Origin: Streptococcus mitis NCTC 12261
GTDB lineage: Bacteria; Bacillota; Bacilli; Lactobacillales; Streptococcaceae
Length of the DNA stretch: 64,000 nt
Direction: 5' to 3'
Assembly: GCF_000148585.2 (NCBI RefSeq)
Contig: NZ_CP028414.1
Coordinates: 62,001-126,000 of the forward strand
Positions 36,733 to 46,090 of the stretch are shown here, one piece after another. The translations under genes were made by a program, and so were the position numbers. Numbering within the stretch: position 1 is the first letter of the stretch; each line of letters opens with the position of its first letter. The notes beneath the pieces are model-generated. The model did not search any database, had not been told where the DNA came from, and saw only the letters and a program-made list of their open reading frames with translations.

Positions 36733-36864
36733 GGGTTGAGATAAGAGTCATCATAGCATTGGTTAAAAATTTTCGGTGGTTTTATTGTCAATTCTCTGTA
36801 AATTTTTCTCGTTCTAATCCCATATAGACAAGATGGCAGAATCATAATCTATAAGTTGTCTGGC

Positions 36865-36892
36865 TTGACTTTCTTGATGGGAATTATATAAT
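36865..36892 (+). promoter_or_regulatory. Promoter of the VOC-protein gene
   Basis: TTGACT (36865-36870) and TATAAT (36887-36892) lie 16 bases apart, 43 bases upstream of the start codon. Confidence 0.72.
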
Positions 36893-36934
36893 AGATGTAA
36901 TAAAAATAATTACAACCGAGAAAGAGGACCATTT

Positions 36935-37792
36935 ATGACCTATGAATACAAGAGTCACATTTATTTAGCAGAGGCAGTTTTAAATGTAAAGGATTTGGCA
37001 AGTCAAACAGCCTTTTATCAGCAAGTGCTTGGTTTAGAAATCTTATCTCAAACTGAGACAGAGGTCGTTCTGGGACTTGGAGGAAAAGCCTTGGTACACT
37101 TGATTCAAACACAAGAGAGCGGTGAAGTAAGGGAACATTATGGCCTTTACCATCTGGCCATTCTCTTGCCGACACGAAAGGCTTTGGCGGATGTCTTGAA
37201 GCACCTGACAGATTTACAGATTCCTCTAGTTGGCGGTGCAGACCATGGGTACAGTGAGGCTCTTTACTTGGAGGATTTGGAGGGAAATGGCATTGAACTC
37301 TATCGAGATAAGCCGGTTTCCACATGGGATATTCGAGAAGACGGACGCATTATCGGAGTGACGGAGGCTCTTGCGGCGCAGGACATTTATGAGCTGGGGG
37401 AAAGAGTAGAGCCCTTTATCCTGGCAGAAGGTACGAGAATGGGGCATATTCATCTTTCCGTCAAGGATAGTCGAAAGTCCAGCCAGTTTTATCAAAAGGT
37501 GTTAGGGTTAGAGGATAAATTCAGTGTGCCTAGCGCTAGTTGGATTGCAGCTGGGGACTATCATCATCATTTGGCAGTCAACGAATGGGGAGGAAAAAAT
37601 CTGGCTCCGCGTAAGCAAGACTTGCCAGGTTTGGCCCATTATGTTATTGAGGTTGCTAGTAAAGAAGAACTGTTAACGATTGCCCAGCGAGCACAAGAAG
37701 TTGATGCACCAATCAAATGGCTGACATCAAGCCAGTTGGAAATCACAGACCCAGACGGAATTGTGACTCGTATCCGCTTAGACAGGATATGA
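36935..37792 (+). CDS. VOC-superfamily (glyoxalase/extradiol dioxygenase fold) protein
   Basis: A 285-residue cytoplasmic protein with two VOC modules: the first opens YLAEAVLNVKDLASQTAFYQ and includes GLYHLAIL and GNGIELYRD; the second starts at about residue 169 (MGHIHLSVKDSRKSSQFYQ) and includes HHLAVNEW and DPDGIVTRI. The histidine and glutamate metal ligands look preserved in the second half. The arrangement resembles CatE-like catechol 2,3-dioxygenases. The physiological substrate is unknown. Confidence 0.85.
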   Translation: MTYEYKSHIYLAEAVLNVKDLASQTAFYQQVLGLEILSQTETEVVLGLGGKALVHLIQTQESGEVREHYGLYHLAILLPTRKALADVLKHLTDLQIPLVGGADHGYSEALYLEDLEGNGIELYRDKPVSTWDIREDGRIIGVTEALAAQDIYELGERVEPFILAEGTRMGHIHLSVKDSRKSSQFYQKVLGLEDKFSVPSASWIAAGDYHHHLAVNEWGGKNLAPRKQDLPGLAHYVIEVASKEELLTIAQRAQEVDAPIKWLTSSQLEITDPDGIVTRIRLDRI

Positions 37793-37887
37793 TGACAATC
37801 AGAGTATAAATTGTGGAAAGTGCTCCTTATCCTAGTCAGATATGTAAAAAATTTGATATGATAGTAGGGAACAAGGAGAAGAAAACA

Positions 37888-38445
37888 ATGACCAGTGAAT
37901 ACCAGAAAATGATAGCAGGAGAGGTTTACCGTCCATCGGATCCAGAATTGCGAGCCTTGGCTCAGGCTTCTCGCCAAAAACAGTCTGCCTTTAACAAGGA
38001 AGAAGATCCTTTGAAGGGAGTCGAAATCATCAAGATCTGGTTCGGCTCGACTGGACAAAATATCTTTGTCAATCCACGCCTGGTGGTCGATTATGGGGTC
38101 AATATTCATCTAGGGGAAAATTTTTATTCTAATTGGAACTTGACCATGCTGGATGTTTGTCCGATTCGCATCGGGGACAATGCGATGATTGGTCCCAACT
38201 GTCAGTTCTTGACTCCCCTCCATCCATTGGACCCGCAGGAACGTAATTCAGGTGTGGAATACGGCAAGCCTATTACTATCGGAGACAATTTCTGGGCTGG
38301 AGGTGGTGTCATTGTCCTTCCTGGAGTGACATTGGGTAATAATGTTGTTGCTGGAGCAGGGGCTGTAATCACTAAGTCCTTTGGCGACAACGTTGTCCTA
38401 GCTGGTAATCCTGCGCGTGTGATTAAGGAGATATCTGTGAAATAG
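37888..38445 (+). CDS. Maltose/galactoside O-acetyltransferase-like (hexapeptide repeat)
   Basis: A 185-residue left-handed beta-helix acetyltransferase. I place the start at 37888, after AAGGAG, rather than at 37813. The N-terminal Mac domain begins EYQKMIAGEVYRPSDPEL; hexapeptide repeats follow, with the catalytic-histidine region FLTPLHPLDP near residue 113 and the terminal LAGNPARVIKEI motif. It transfers acetyl from acetyl-CoA to a sugar hydroxyl. In this neighbourhood an acetylated sugar or sialic acid is a conceivable substrate but nothing shows it. Confidence 0.9.
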   Translation: MTSEYQKMIAGEVYRPSDPELRALAQASRQKQSAFNKEEDPLKGVEIIKIWFGSTGQNIFVNPRLVVDYGVNIHLGENFYSNWNLTMLDVCPIRIGDNAMIGPNCQFLTPLHPLDPQERNSGVEYGKPITIGDNFWAGGGVIVLPGVTLGNNVVAGAGAVITKSFGDNVVLAGNPARVIKEISVK

Positions 38446-38449
38446 AAGT

Positions 38450-38479
38450 AAAAAGGAACAGCGGAGGTTGTTTCTTTTT
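38450..38479 (+). terminator. Intrinsic terminator after the acetyltransferase
   Basis: AAAAGGAACA and TGTTTCTTTT form a ten-bp stem with one G-U pair, followed by further T residues, just after the stop codon. Confidence 0.7.
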
Positions 38480-38556
38480 TGTAGGTTTCATCATCTTTTA
38501 CTCAGACTACATTTACCTACTCTATCTCTTAGAAAGTTTGCTTCATTGATTAATTT

Positions 38557-38586
38557 AAAAGCATCTCGTAACTGGGATGCTTTTTT
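38557..38586 (+). terminator. Second intrinsic terminator
   Basis: AAAAGCATCTC pairs with GGGATGCTTTT (G-U allowed) around a six-base loop, then a T run. Possibly bidirectional because of the A-rich left flank. Confidence 0.8.
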
Positions 38587-38610
38587 CTCCTCAATTTATC
38601 AGCCTCCTCC

Positions 38611-38638
38611 TTGACACTCAGTCAGCTTTTGATACAAT
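38611..38638 (+). promoter_or_regulatory. Promoter of the phosphorylase gene
   Basis: A perfect TTGACA (38611-38616) and TACAAT (38633-38638) with 16-base spacing and a TGA extension; 26 bases before the start codon. Confidence 0.85.
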
Positions 38639-38663
38639 AGTACAAAATTAGAGGAGGTGGGTC

Positions 38664-39428
38664 ATGATTCAGAAACATGCGATTCCTATTTTAGAGTTTG
38701 ATGATAATCCTCGTGCGGTTATCATGCCCAATCACGAGGGGCTAGACTTGCACTTGCCAAAGAAGTGTGTCTATGCTTTTTTAGAAGAGGAGATTGACCG
38801 TTATGCGAGGGAAGTAGGGGCGGACTGTGTCGGCGAATTCCTTTCTGCCACCAAGACCTATCCAGTCTACGTCATGAGCTACAAGGGCAAGGAGGTCTGT
38901 CTGGCTCAGGCTCCTGTTGGTTCAGCTCCAGCAGTCCAGTTTATGGATTGGTTGATTGGATATGGTGTGGAGCAGATTATTTCCACTGGAACCTGTGGTG
39001 TACTGGCTGATATAGAAGAAAATGCCTTTCTAGTCCCTGTTCGGGCTTTACGAGACGAAGGTGCTAGCTATCACTATGTGGCACCTTCTCGCTATATGGA
39101 AATTCAGCCAGAGGCTACTGCTGCTATTGAGCGAGTGTTGGAAGCCAAAGGGATTCCCTATGAAGAAGTCATGACCTGGACGACAGACGGTTTTTACCGA
39201 GAAACGGCTGAAAAGGTGGCTTATCGCAAGGAAGAAGGCTGTGCTGTTGTGGAGATGGAGTGTTCTGCGCTTGCAGCAGTAGCCCAACTGCGTGGGGTTC
39301 TCTGGGGAGAGTTGTTGTTTACAGCTGATTCCTTAGCAGACTTGGACCAGTACGATAGTCGTGACTGGGGTTCAGAAGCTTTCGAGAAGGCCTTGGAACT
39401 CTGCCTTGAGATAGCCTTTCAGATATAG
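38664..39428 (+). CDS. Purine/uridine nucleoside phosphorylase family protein
   Basis: A 254-residue PNP_UDP_1-family enzyme that probably cleaves nucleosides with phosphate. Seen motifs are STGTCGVLAD near residue 112 and VVEMECSALAAVAQLRG near residue 192, the latter containing the ribose-binding Met-Glu pair. The sequence also has TADSLAD near the C terminus. The exact base specificity is not evident. A GAGGAGG ribosome binding site precedes the ATG. It has its own strong promoter. Confidence 0.87.
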   Translation: MIQKHAIPILEFDDNPRAVIMPNHEGLDLHLPKKCVYAFLEEEIDRYAREVGADCVGEFLSATKTYPVYVMSYKGKEVCLAQAPVGSAPAVQFMDWLIGYGVEQIISTGTCGVLADIEENAFLVPVRALRDEGASYHYVAPSRYMEIQPEATAAIERVLEAKGIPYEEVMTWTTDGFYRETAEKVAYRKEEGCAVVEMECSALAAVAQLRGVLWGELLFTADSLADLDQYDSRDWGSEAFEKALELCLEIAFQI

Positions 39429-39446
39429 CTACTCTCCTACTTTTTA

Positions 39447-39455
39447 TGGTACAAT
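39447..39455 (+). promoter_or_regulatory. Extended -10 element abutting the ktrB start
   Basis: TGGTACAAT is a TGn-extended -10 ending only seven bases before the ktrB ATG, so the predicted start site coincides with the start codon. No -35 is clear. Confidence 0.55.
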
Positions 39456-39461
39456 GGATGT

Positions 39462-40841
39462 ATGTTATTCAAATTATTTGTGAAAAAAATTGAGAGAGCC
39501 TTGGGCGGACTTTCGCCAGCTCGTCGCATCTTTTTAAGTTTCGCTGGAGTTATTTTTATAGGCTCTCTCCTTTTGAGTTTGCCTTTTGTCCAAGCGAGTG
39601 GTTCGCAGGCCACTTATTTTGACCATCTTTTTACGACGGTGTCTATGGTCTGTGTAACCGGCCTTTCTACGCAACCGGTAGCTACTACCTATAATGTCTG
39701 GGGGCAGTTGATTTGTATGCTCTTGATACAGATTGGTGGTCTGGGGCTCATGACTTTTATCGGGGTCTTTTATATTCAGGGGAAGCAAAAGCTCAGTCTT
39801 CGCAGTCGTGAAACTATTCAGGAAAGCTTTAGTTACGGGGAGACTCGGTCGCTGAAGGCCTTTATGCGATCTATCTTTTTGACGACTTTTCTAGTGGAGG
39901 GCTTGGGTGCCTTTCTACTAAGTTTCCGTTTTATTCCTGAGTTCGGCTGGGGACGAGGCATTTTTACCTCTATCTTTTTAGCCATTTCAGCCTTTTGTAA
40001 TGCTGGTTTTGATAATTTCGGCAGTAGCAGTTTAGTGGCTTTTCAGACGGATCCCTTGATCAATCTGGTCATTGCTGGCTTGATTATCACGGGTGGTCTT
40101 GGCTTTATGGTCTGGTTTGACTTGGCAACCCAGTTTGACAAGAAGAAAAAACGCCGTCTGCGTTTCCACACTAAGCTGGTTCTCTTCTTGACTGCAGGGA
40201 TCTTGCTGTTTGGGACAGTATCCACACTCTTTACGGAGTGGCACAATCCAGGAACAATTGGCAATCTCAGTGTTCCAGAGAAAGTGCTGGTTAGCTTTTT
40301 CCAAACCGTCAGCATGAGAACAGCTGGCTTTGCTTCTATTGATTACACTCAAGCTCGGCCTGTGACCTTGTTTATCTATATCCTACAGATGTTTCTGGGT
40401 GGAGCGCCTGGAGGGACGGCTGGGGGACTCAAGATTACGACTTTCTTTGTCTTGTTGGTCTTTGCGCGTAGTGAATTGCTGGGCTTACCTCATGCTAATG
40501 TTGCGCAGAGAACCATTGAGGTCCGAACAGTCCAAAAATCCTTTAGTGTCTTCATTATCTTTTTGATGACCTTCTTGTTGGGCTTGATGTTGTTGGGAAT
40601 TACAGCAGAAGGAACACCGCGATTTATTTACCTCATGTTTGAGACCATTTCAGCTCTTGCGACAGTTGGGGTAACGGCAAATCTGACACCAGAATTAGGC
40701 AAGTTAGCTCTTAGCATTATCATGGTGCTCATGTTTATTGGCCGTATCGGTCCCTTGACCTTGCTGGTTAGTCTAGCTGACTACCAGCCTGATAAGAAAG
40801 ATTTGATTCAGTATATGAAAGCAGATATTAGTATTGGATAA
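39462..40841 (+). CDS. ktrB: KtrB/TrkH-family potassium channel subunit
   Basis: A 459-residue membrane protein importing K+. The four selectivity-filter half-loops are visible: VTGLST near residue 67, CNAGFDN near residue 187, MRTAGF near residue 287 and ATVGVT near residue 403. Gly-rich GGAPGGTAGG near 316 lies in the gating region. No SD precedes the ATG and the likely promoter ends seven bases upstream, hinting at leaderless translation; an internal GTG at 39480 also lacks an SD. The KtrA gate subunit is encoded next. Confidence 0.92.
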   Translation: MLFKLFVKKIERALGGLSPARRIFLSFAGVIFIGSLLLSLPFVQASGSQATYFDHLFTTVSMVCVTGLSTQPVATTYNVWGQLICMLLIQIGGLGLMTFIGVFYIQGKQKLSLRSRETIQESFSYGETRSLKAFMRSIFLTTFLVEGLGAFLLSFRFIPEFGWGRGIFTSIFLAISAFCNAGFDNFGSSSLVAFQTDPLINLVIAGLIITGGLGFMVWFDLATQFDKKKKRRLRFHTKLVLFLTAGILLFGTVSTLFTEWHNPGTIGNLSVPEKVLVSFFQTVSMRTAGFASIDYTQARPVTLFIYILQMFLGGAPGGTAGGLKITTFFVLLVFARSELLGLPHANVAQRTIEVRTVQKSFSVFIIFLMTFLLGLMLLGITAEGTPRFIYLMFETISALATVGVTANLTPELGKLALSIIMVLMFIGRIGPLTLLVSLADYQPDKKDLIQYMKADISIG

Positions 40842-40854
40842 GAAAGGAAGAATG

Positions 40855-41520
40855 ATGTCAGATCGTACGATTGGAATTTTAGGTTTGGGGATTTTCGGGA
40901 GTAGTGTCCTGACAGCCCTAGCCAAGCAAGATATGAATATCATTGCCATTGACGACCACGCCGAGCGCATCAATCAATTTGAGCCAGTTTTGGCGCGTGG
41001 AGTTGTGGGCGATATTACAGATGAGGAACTCCTCAGAACTGCAGGAATTGATACCTGTGATACGGTTGTAGTGGCAACAGGGGAAAATCTAGAATCGAGT
41101 GTGCTTGCAGTTATGCATTGTAAGAGTCTAGGGGTACCAAGGGTTATTGCCAAGGTCAAAAGCCAGACAGCTAAGAAGGTGCTAGAAAAAATCGGTGCTG
41201 ACTCGGTGATTTCACCTGAGTATGAAATGGGGCAGTCCCTAGCGCAGACCATTCTCTTTCATAACAATGTCGATGTTTTTCAGCTGGATAAAAATGTGTC
41301 TATCGTGGAGATGAAGATTCCGAGTGTTTGGGCAGGTCAAAGTCTGAGCCAGCTGGATCTACGTGGCAAATACAACCTCAATGTCCTAGGATTCCGTGAA
41401 CAAGAAAATTCACCACTGGACGTCCAGTTTGGTCCTAATGATCTCTTGAGGTCAGATGCCTATATCATGGCGGTCATTAACAACCAGTATCTAGATGATT
41501 TGGCAGAATTAAATTCGTAA
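40855..41520 (+). CDS. ktrA: KtrA/TrkA-family potassium uptake regulatory subunit
   Basis: A 221-residue cytoplasmic RCK protein that gates KtrB in response to bound nucleotide. The RCK-N domain starts IGILGLGIFGSSVLTAL, with the acidic residue after the second strand (IIAIDDH), and an RCK-C domain occupies the last 80 residues or so. The ATG at 40855 is preceded by AAAGGA with six-base spacing; adjacent upstream in-frame ATGs at 40852 and 40834 are less well placed. It lies 13 bases after ktrB. Confidence 0.92.
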   Translation: MSDRTIGILGLGIFGSSVLTALAKQDMNIIAIDDHAERINQFEPVLARGVVGDITDEELLRTAGIDTCDTVVVATGENLESSVLAVMHCKSLGVPRVIAKVKSQTAKKVLEKIGADSVISPEYEMGQSLAQTILFHNNVDVFQLDKNVSIVEMKIPSVWAGQSLSQLDLRGKYNLNVLGFREQENSPLDVQFGPNDLLRSDAYIMAVINNQYLDDLAELNS

Positions 41521-41521
41521 G

Positions 41522-41542
41522 GAGGGGGATCCCCTCTTTTTT
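41522..41542 (+). terminator. Intrinsic terminator after ktrA
   Basis: GAGGGG and CCCCTC form a compact six-bp G-C rich stem with a three-base loop and a TTTTTT tail, starting right after the ktrA stop. Confidence 0.82.
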
Positions 41543-41613
41543 GATGTCCAAAATAGCAAATAGAGATAGCAACCCTTGTATTCTAGTAAAAGTCCTTCAA
41601 AAGCTGGACTTTA

Positions 41614-41622
41614 TGGTAGAAT
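41614..41622 (+). promoter_or_regulatory. Extended -10 promoter of the GT2 gene
   Basis: TGGTAGAAT, a TGn-extended -10, lies 54 bases before the start codon. Confidence 0.6.
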
Positions 41623-41675
41623 AGAAAGAAGTGACAAGAGAGAAAGAAAAAATCAGTCCCCTAAAGGAGTAGATT

Positions 41676-42692
41676 ATGAAGTTATTGTCTATCGCCATCC
41701 CTAGCTATAATGCCGCTGCCTATCTTCATTACTGTGTGGAGTCGCTAGTGATTGGTGGTGAGCAAGTTGAGATTTTGATTATCAATGATGGGTCTCAGGA
41801 CCAGACTCAGGAAATCGCTGAGCGTTTGGCCAGCAAGTATCCTAACATCGTTAGAGCCATCTATCAGGAAAATAAAGGCCATGGGGGTGCCGTCAATCGT
41901 GGCTTGGCGGAGGCTTCTGGGCGCTATTTTAAAGTAGTTGATAGTGATGACTGGGTGGATCCTCGTGCCTATTTAAAAATTCTTGAAACCTTGCAGGAAC
42001 TAGAGAGTGAGGGGCAGGAAGTTGATGCCTTTGTGACTAATTTTGTATATGAAAAGGAAGGTCAGTCTCGTAAGAAGAGTATGAGTTACGAGTCAGTCTT
42101 GCCTGTCCAACAGATTTTTGGCTGGGACCAGGTCGGAAATTTCTCAAAAGGCCAGTATATCATGATGCACTCGCTGATTTACCGGACAGATTTGTTGCGA
42201 GCGAGCCAGTTCCAACTGCCTGAGCATACCTTTTATGTCGATAATCTCTTTGTCTTTACCCCCCTTCAGCAGGTCAAGACCATGTACTATCTGCCTGTCG
42301 ATTTCTATCGTTATTTGATTGGGCGTGAGGACCAGTCTGTCAATGAGCAAGTGATGATTAAGCGCATTGACCAGCAACTCAAGGTCAATCGACTCTTGGT
42401 AGATCAGCTTGATTTGTCCCAAGTGAGTCATCCAAAAATGCGAGAATATTTGCTGAATCATATTGAAATCACGACGGTGATTTCCAGTGCCTTGCTCAAT
42501 CGAGCAGGCACAGCAGAGCATCTTGCCAAAAAACGGGAGCTATGGACCTATATTCAGCAGGAAAATCCAGAGGTCTTTCAGGCTATTCGGAAGACCATGC
42601 TCAGCCGTTTGACCAAACATTCAGTCTTGCCAGCTCGCAAACTTTCTAATGTCGTCTATCAAATCACCAAATCTGTTTATGGATTTAATTAA
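41676..42692 (+). CDS. Glycosyltransferase family 2 protein
   Basis: A 338-residue GT-A glycosyltransferase. The N terminus LSIAIPSYNAAAYLHYCVESL, the ILIINDGSQDQT segment near residue 34 and the metal-binding DSDDWVDPRAY near residue 91 are typical of GT2. No membrane segments are obvious, so it is cytosolic or peripheral. AAAGGAG precedes the start. The donor and acceptor cannot be told from sequence; it probably serves wall or surface polysaccharide synthesis. Confidence 0.9.
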   Translation: MKLLSIAIPSYNAAAYLHYCVESLVIGGEQVEILIINDGSQDQTQEIAERLASKYPNIVRAIYQENKGHGGAVNRGLAEASGRYFKVVDSDDWVDPRAYLKILETLQELESEGQEVDAFVTNFVYEKEGQSRKKSMSYESVLPVQQIFGWDQVGNFSKGQYIMMHSLIYRTDLLRASQFQLPEHTFYVDNLFVFTPLQQVKTMYYLPVDFYRYLIGREDQSVNEQVMIKRIDQQLKVNRLLVDQLDLSQVSHPKMREYLLNHIEITTVISSALLNRAGTAEHLAKKRELWTYIQQENPEVFQAIRKTMLSRLTKHSVLPARKLSNVVYQITKSVYGFN

Positions 42693-42807
42693 TATAAGTA
42701 TTTTATAAGAGGGATTTAATAAAAATTTTAACTTTTTCTTAATCCTTTTTAATTTTAGGAGATTATACTAGAGTCATCAAATAAAGAAAAACTCTAAGGA
42801 GAATCCT

Positions 42808-45800
42808 ATGAAATTCAATCCAAATCAAAGATATACACGTTGGTCTATTCGCCGTCTTAGTGTCGGTGTTGCCTCAGTTGTTGTAGCCAGTGGCTTTTTT
42901 GTCCTAGTTGGTCAGCCAAGTTCGGTGCGTGCCGATGTAGTCAATCCAACCCCTGCTCAAGTTATGCCAGATGCTACTTCGGTGAGTGAAAAGAGTGACT
43001 TACCAGTAGAACTTCTCAAAGAAGCAGTCGATACAGCTCTTCCTTCAGAACAGGTAGACTCAACACCTAAAGCAAGCTTGGAAGCTACAAACTCTCCAGA
43101 AAAAAGCAGATGCAGGTGCTAAAGACCAAGTAGTTGCACCAAAAGAAGAAGTACAAGCAAAACCAGAATCTAAGAAACAAACAGAAGATGCGGTTAAACC
43201 TGCGACAAATCCTGCGCCTACAGTTGCTGGACAAGACCGTGAAGCAAGTGAAGTGCAACCAGCAACTACTCCAGCTGAAGTCCAAAAAGGCGTAGCTGAT
43301 AATACTAAAGACACAGTGGATGTTCCAGCCTCTTACTTGGACAAAGCCAATTTCCCAGGCCCATTCACAGCTGGTGTTAACCAAGTCATTCCATATGAAT
43401 TCTTCGCTGGTGACGGTATGTTAACTCGTCTTATCCTGAAGGATTCAGACAAGGCTCCATGGTCAGACAACGGTTCAGCTAAAAACCCCGCTCTCCCACC
43501 AGTAGAAAACTTGGGCAAAGGCCTTTACTTCTACGAAGTAGACTTGGCAGGTACCCAAGGTAAATCTGATAAAGAGCTTCTAGACCTCTTGAAACAAAAC
43601 GGCACTCAAAGCTATAAAGCAACTATCAAAGTGTACGGTGCGAAAGACGGCAAGGCGGATTTGAGCAACCTCGTAGCGACTAAGGATTTGGATGTCAACT
43701 TGAACGGCTTAACTACTCCAGCTGAAGTGCAAAAAGGCGTGGCCGACAATACTAAAGATACGGTGGATGTCCCAGCTACTTACTTGGACAAAGCCAACTT
43801 CCCTGGTCCATTCACAGCCGGTGTTAACCAAGTTATCCCATACGAACTATTCGCTGGTGACGGTATGTTGACTCGTTTGATCTTGAAAGCTTCTGACAAG
43901 GCACCATGGTCAGACAACGGATCAGCTAAAAATCCAGCTCTCCCACCAGTAGAAAAATTGGGCAAAGGCCTTTACTTCTACGAAGTGGATTTGGCAGGGA
44001 CTCAAGGAAAATCTGATAAAGAGCTTCTTGACCTTTTGAAACAGAATGGCACTCAAAGTTACAAGGCAACTATCAAAGTGTACGGTGCAAAAGATGGTAA
44101 GGCCGATTTGAGCAATCTCGTAGCGATTAAGAATCTGGATGTCAACTTGAACGGCTTAACCACTCCAGCTGAAGTTCAAAAAGGTGTGGCTGATAACACC
44201 AAAGACACAGTAGATGTTCCAGCTACTTACTTGGACAAAGCTAACTTCCCAGGCCCATTCACAGCCGGTGTTAACCAAGTTATCCCATATGAATTCTTCG
44301 CTGGTGATGGTATGTTGACTCGTCTTATCTTGAAGGATTCAGACAAGGCCCCATGGTCAGATAACGGTTCAGCCAAAAATCCCGCCCTTCCACCAGTAGA
44401 AAACTTAGGCAAAGGTCTTTACTTCTATGAAGTAGACTTGGCAGGAACCCAAGGCAAATCAGATAAAGATTTGCTTGACCTCTTGAAACAAAATGGTACT
44501 CAAAGTTATAAAGCTACTATCAAAGTGTACGGTGCGAAAGACGGCAAGGCTGATTTGAGCAATCTCGTAGCGACAAAAGATTTGGATGTCAATTTGAATG
44601 GCTTAACCACTCCAGCTGAAGTTCAAAAAGGTGTGGCTGACAACACCAAAGACACAGTGGATGTCCCAGCTACTTACTTGGACAAAGCCAACTTCCCAGG
44701 CCCATTTACAGCTGGTGTCAACCAAGTCATTCCATATGAATTCTTCGCTGGTGACGGTATGTTGACTCGTCTTATCTTGAAAGCTTCTGACAAGGCCCCA
44801 TGGTCAGACAACGGCTCAGCTAAAAATCCAGCTCTTCCACCAGTAGAAAAATTGGGCAAAGGCCTTTACTTCTACGAAGTAGATTTGGCTGGTACCCAAG
44901 GTAAATCTGATAAAGAGCTTCTAGACCTCTTGAAACAAAATGGCACTCAAAGTTACAAGGCAACTATCAAGGTGTACGGTGCTAAAGATGGCAAGGCCGA
45001 TTTGACTAACCTTGTAGCGACAAAAGATTTGGATGTCAACTTGAATGGCTTGACCACCCCAGCTGAAGTCCAAAAAGGCGTGGCCGACAACACTAAAGAC
45101 ACAGTGGATGTTCCAGCCACTTATTTGGATAAAGCCAACTTCCCAGGCCCATTCACAGCCGGCGTCAACCAAGTCATTCCATACGAATTCTTCGCTGGTG
45201 ACGGTATGTTGACTCGTCTGATTTTGAAAGCTTCTGACAAGGCCCCATGGTCAGACAATGGTTCAGCTAAAAATCCAGCTCTTCCACCAGTAGAAAAATT
45301 GGGCAAAGGTCTCTATTTCTATGAAGTAGACTTGGCCGGCACTCAAGGAAAATCTGATAAAGCTCTTCTTGACCTCTTGAAACAAAACGGCACTCAAAGC
45401 TATAAAGCTACCATCAAAGTGTACGGTGCTAAAGACGGCAAGGCAGACTTGAGCAACCTTGTAGCGACAAAAGATTTGACAGTGAACTTGCATGGACATC
45501 AGTCTCTGATTCCGATGCAGTCAGGTTTCGTCCCATCTTCTAATGGTTCAGCTATGCCGGCTCCAATGATGAATAGTCATCAAGATGCATCTAAGATGAA
45601 CGCTCAAATGCCTAGTGCCAATCAAGATGAGATGAAATCTAAAATGCCAGCTGCTAGTCAGGATAAGATGATGCCTAACAAAGAGCAGGACAAAACCATG
45701 AATGCTAGCCAGCCTATGGCAACACCAAGCATGAAACAAGATCAAGCTCCAGCAGCCTCAAGCAAAATGTCTGATGAAGGCAAGATGGTATCTAATAACA

Positions 45801-45967
45801 AGGTATCAAGTCCAATGATGGCTGATCAAATGAAAGACCAAAAAGACATGCTTCCATATACTGGTGAAGCCCAAACATCAATGGCTACTCTTGGATTCTT
45901 TGGATTAGCCTTGGCCGGACTTCTAGGTGGACTCGGTTTGAAAGCTAAAAAAGAAGAAAATGACTAG
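42808..45967 (+). pseudogene. SSURE-repeat LPXTG adhesin (PfbB-like), frameshifted
   Basis: A YSIRK-like signal (TRWSIRRLSVGVASVVVASGFF) opens frame 1 at 42808. That frame stops at 43122, but frame 2 continues the same protein from KADAGAKDQ to the end. The switch falls in a run of six A residues at 43100-43105; five would join SPEK to ADAGAK in frame and give about 1052 residues. Five SSURE repeats of 149 residues follow, then a Met/Gln-rich stretch and the anchor LPYTG with hydrophobic tail. SSURE proteins bind fibronectin and lie next to the same two-component genes in pneumococci. The break may be a true mutation, phase variation or an assembly error. Confidence 0.85.
43265..45499 (+). 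repeat. Five tandem 447-bp SSURE repeats
   Basis: Repeat units start at 43265, 43712, 44159, 44606 and 45053, each beginning TTPAEVQKGVADNTKDTV. They are near-identical in protein and very similar in DNA. Differences are mainly silent or at a few residues such as KDSDK versus KASDK. Confidence 0.95.
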
Positions 45968-46041
45968 TCTAGCTACAGACTTTCTATCTAGGATATGAAA
46001 AATCCAGATATCGTTTAGAATGTTCGTAAAGAGATTAAAAT

Positions 46042-46076
46042 AGTGTTATACTATTGTGGTATAGCACTGTTTTTTT
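46042..46076 (+). terminator. Hairpin with T run just upstream of rr08
   Basis: AGTGTTATAC and GTATAGCACT form a ten-bp stem (one G-U) with a seven-base loop, then GTTTTTTTC. The end is only 14 bases before the start codon. The 5' arm also contains TGTTATACT, a TGn-extended -10, so the inverted repeat might instead be an operator over the promoter. It could end read-through from the adhesin gene or attenuate the two-component genes. Confidence 0.65.
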
Positions 46077-46090
46077 CAAAGGAGAGACAG

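Noticed and set aside
43333-45306. Five 61-codon minus-strand frames at 447-bp intervals
   Set aside because: Each is antisense to the same part of an SSURE repeat, so they are copies of one shadow frame rather than genes.
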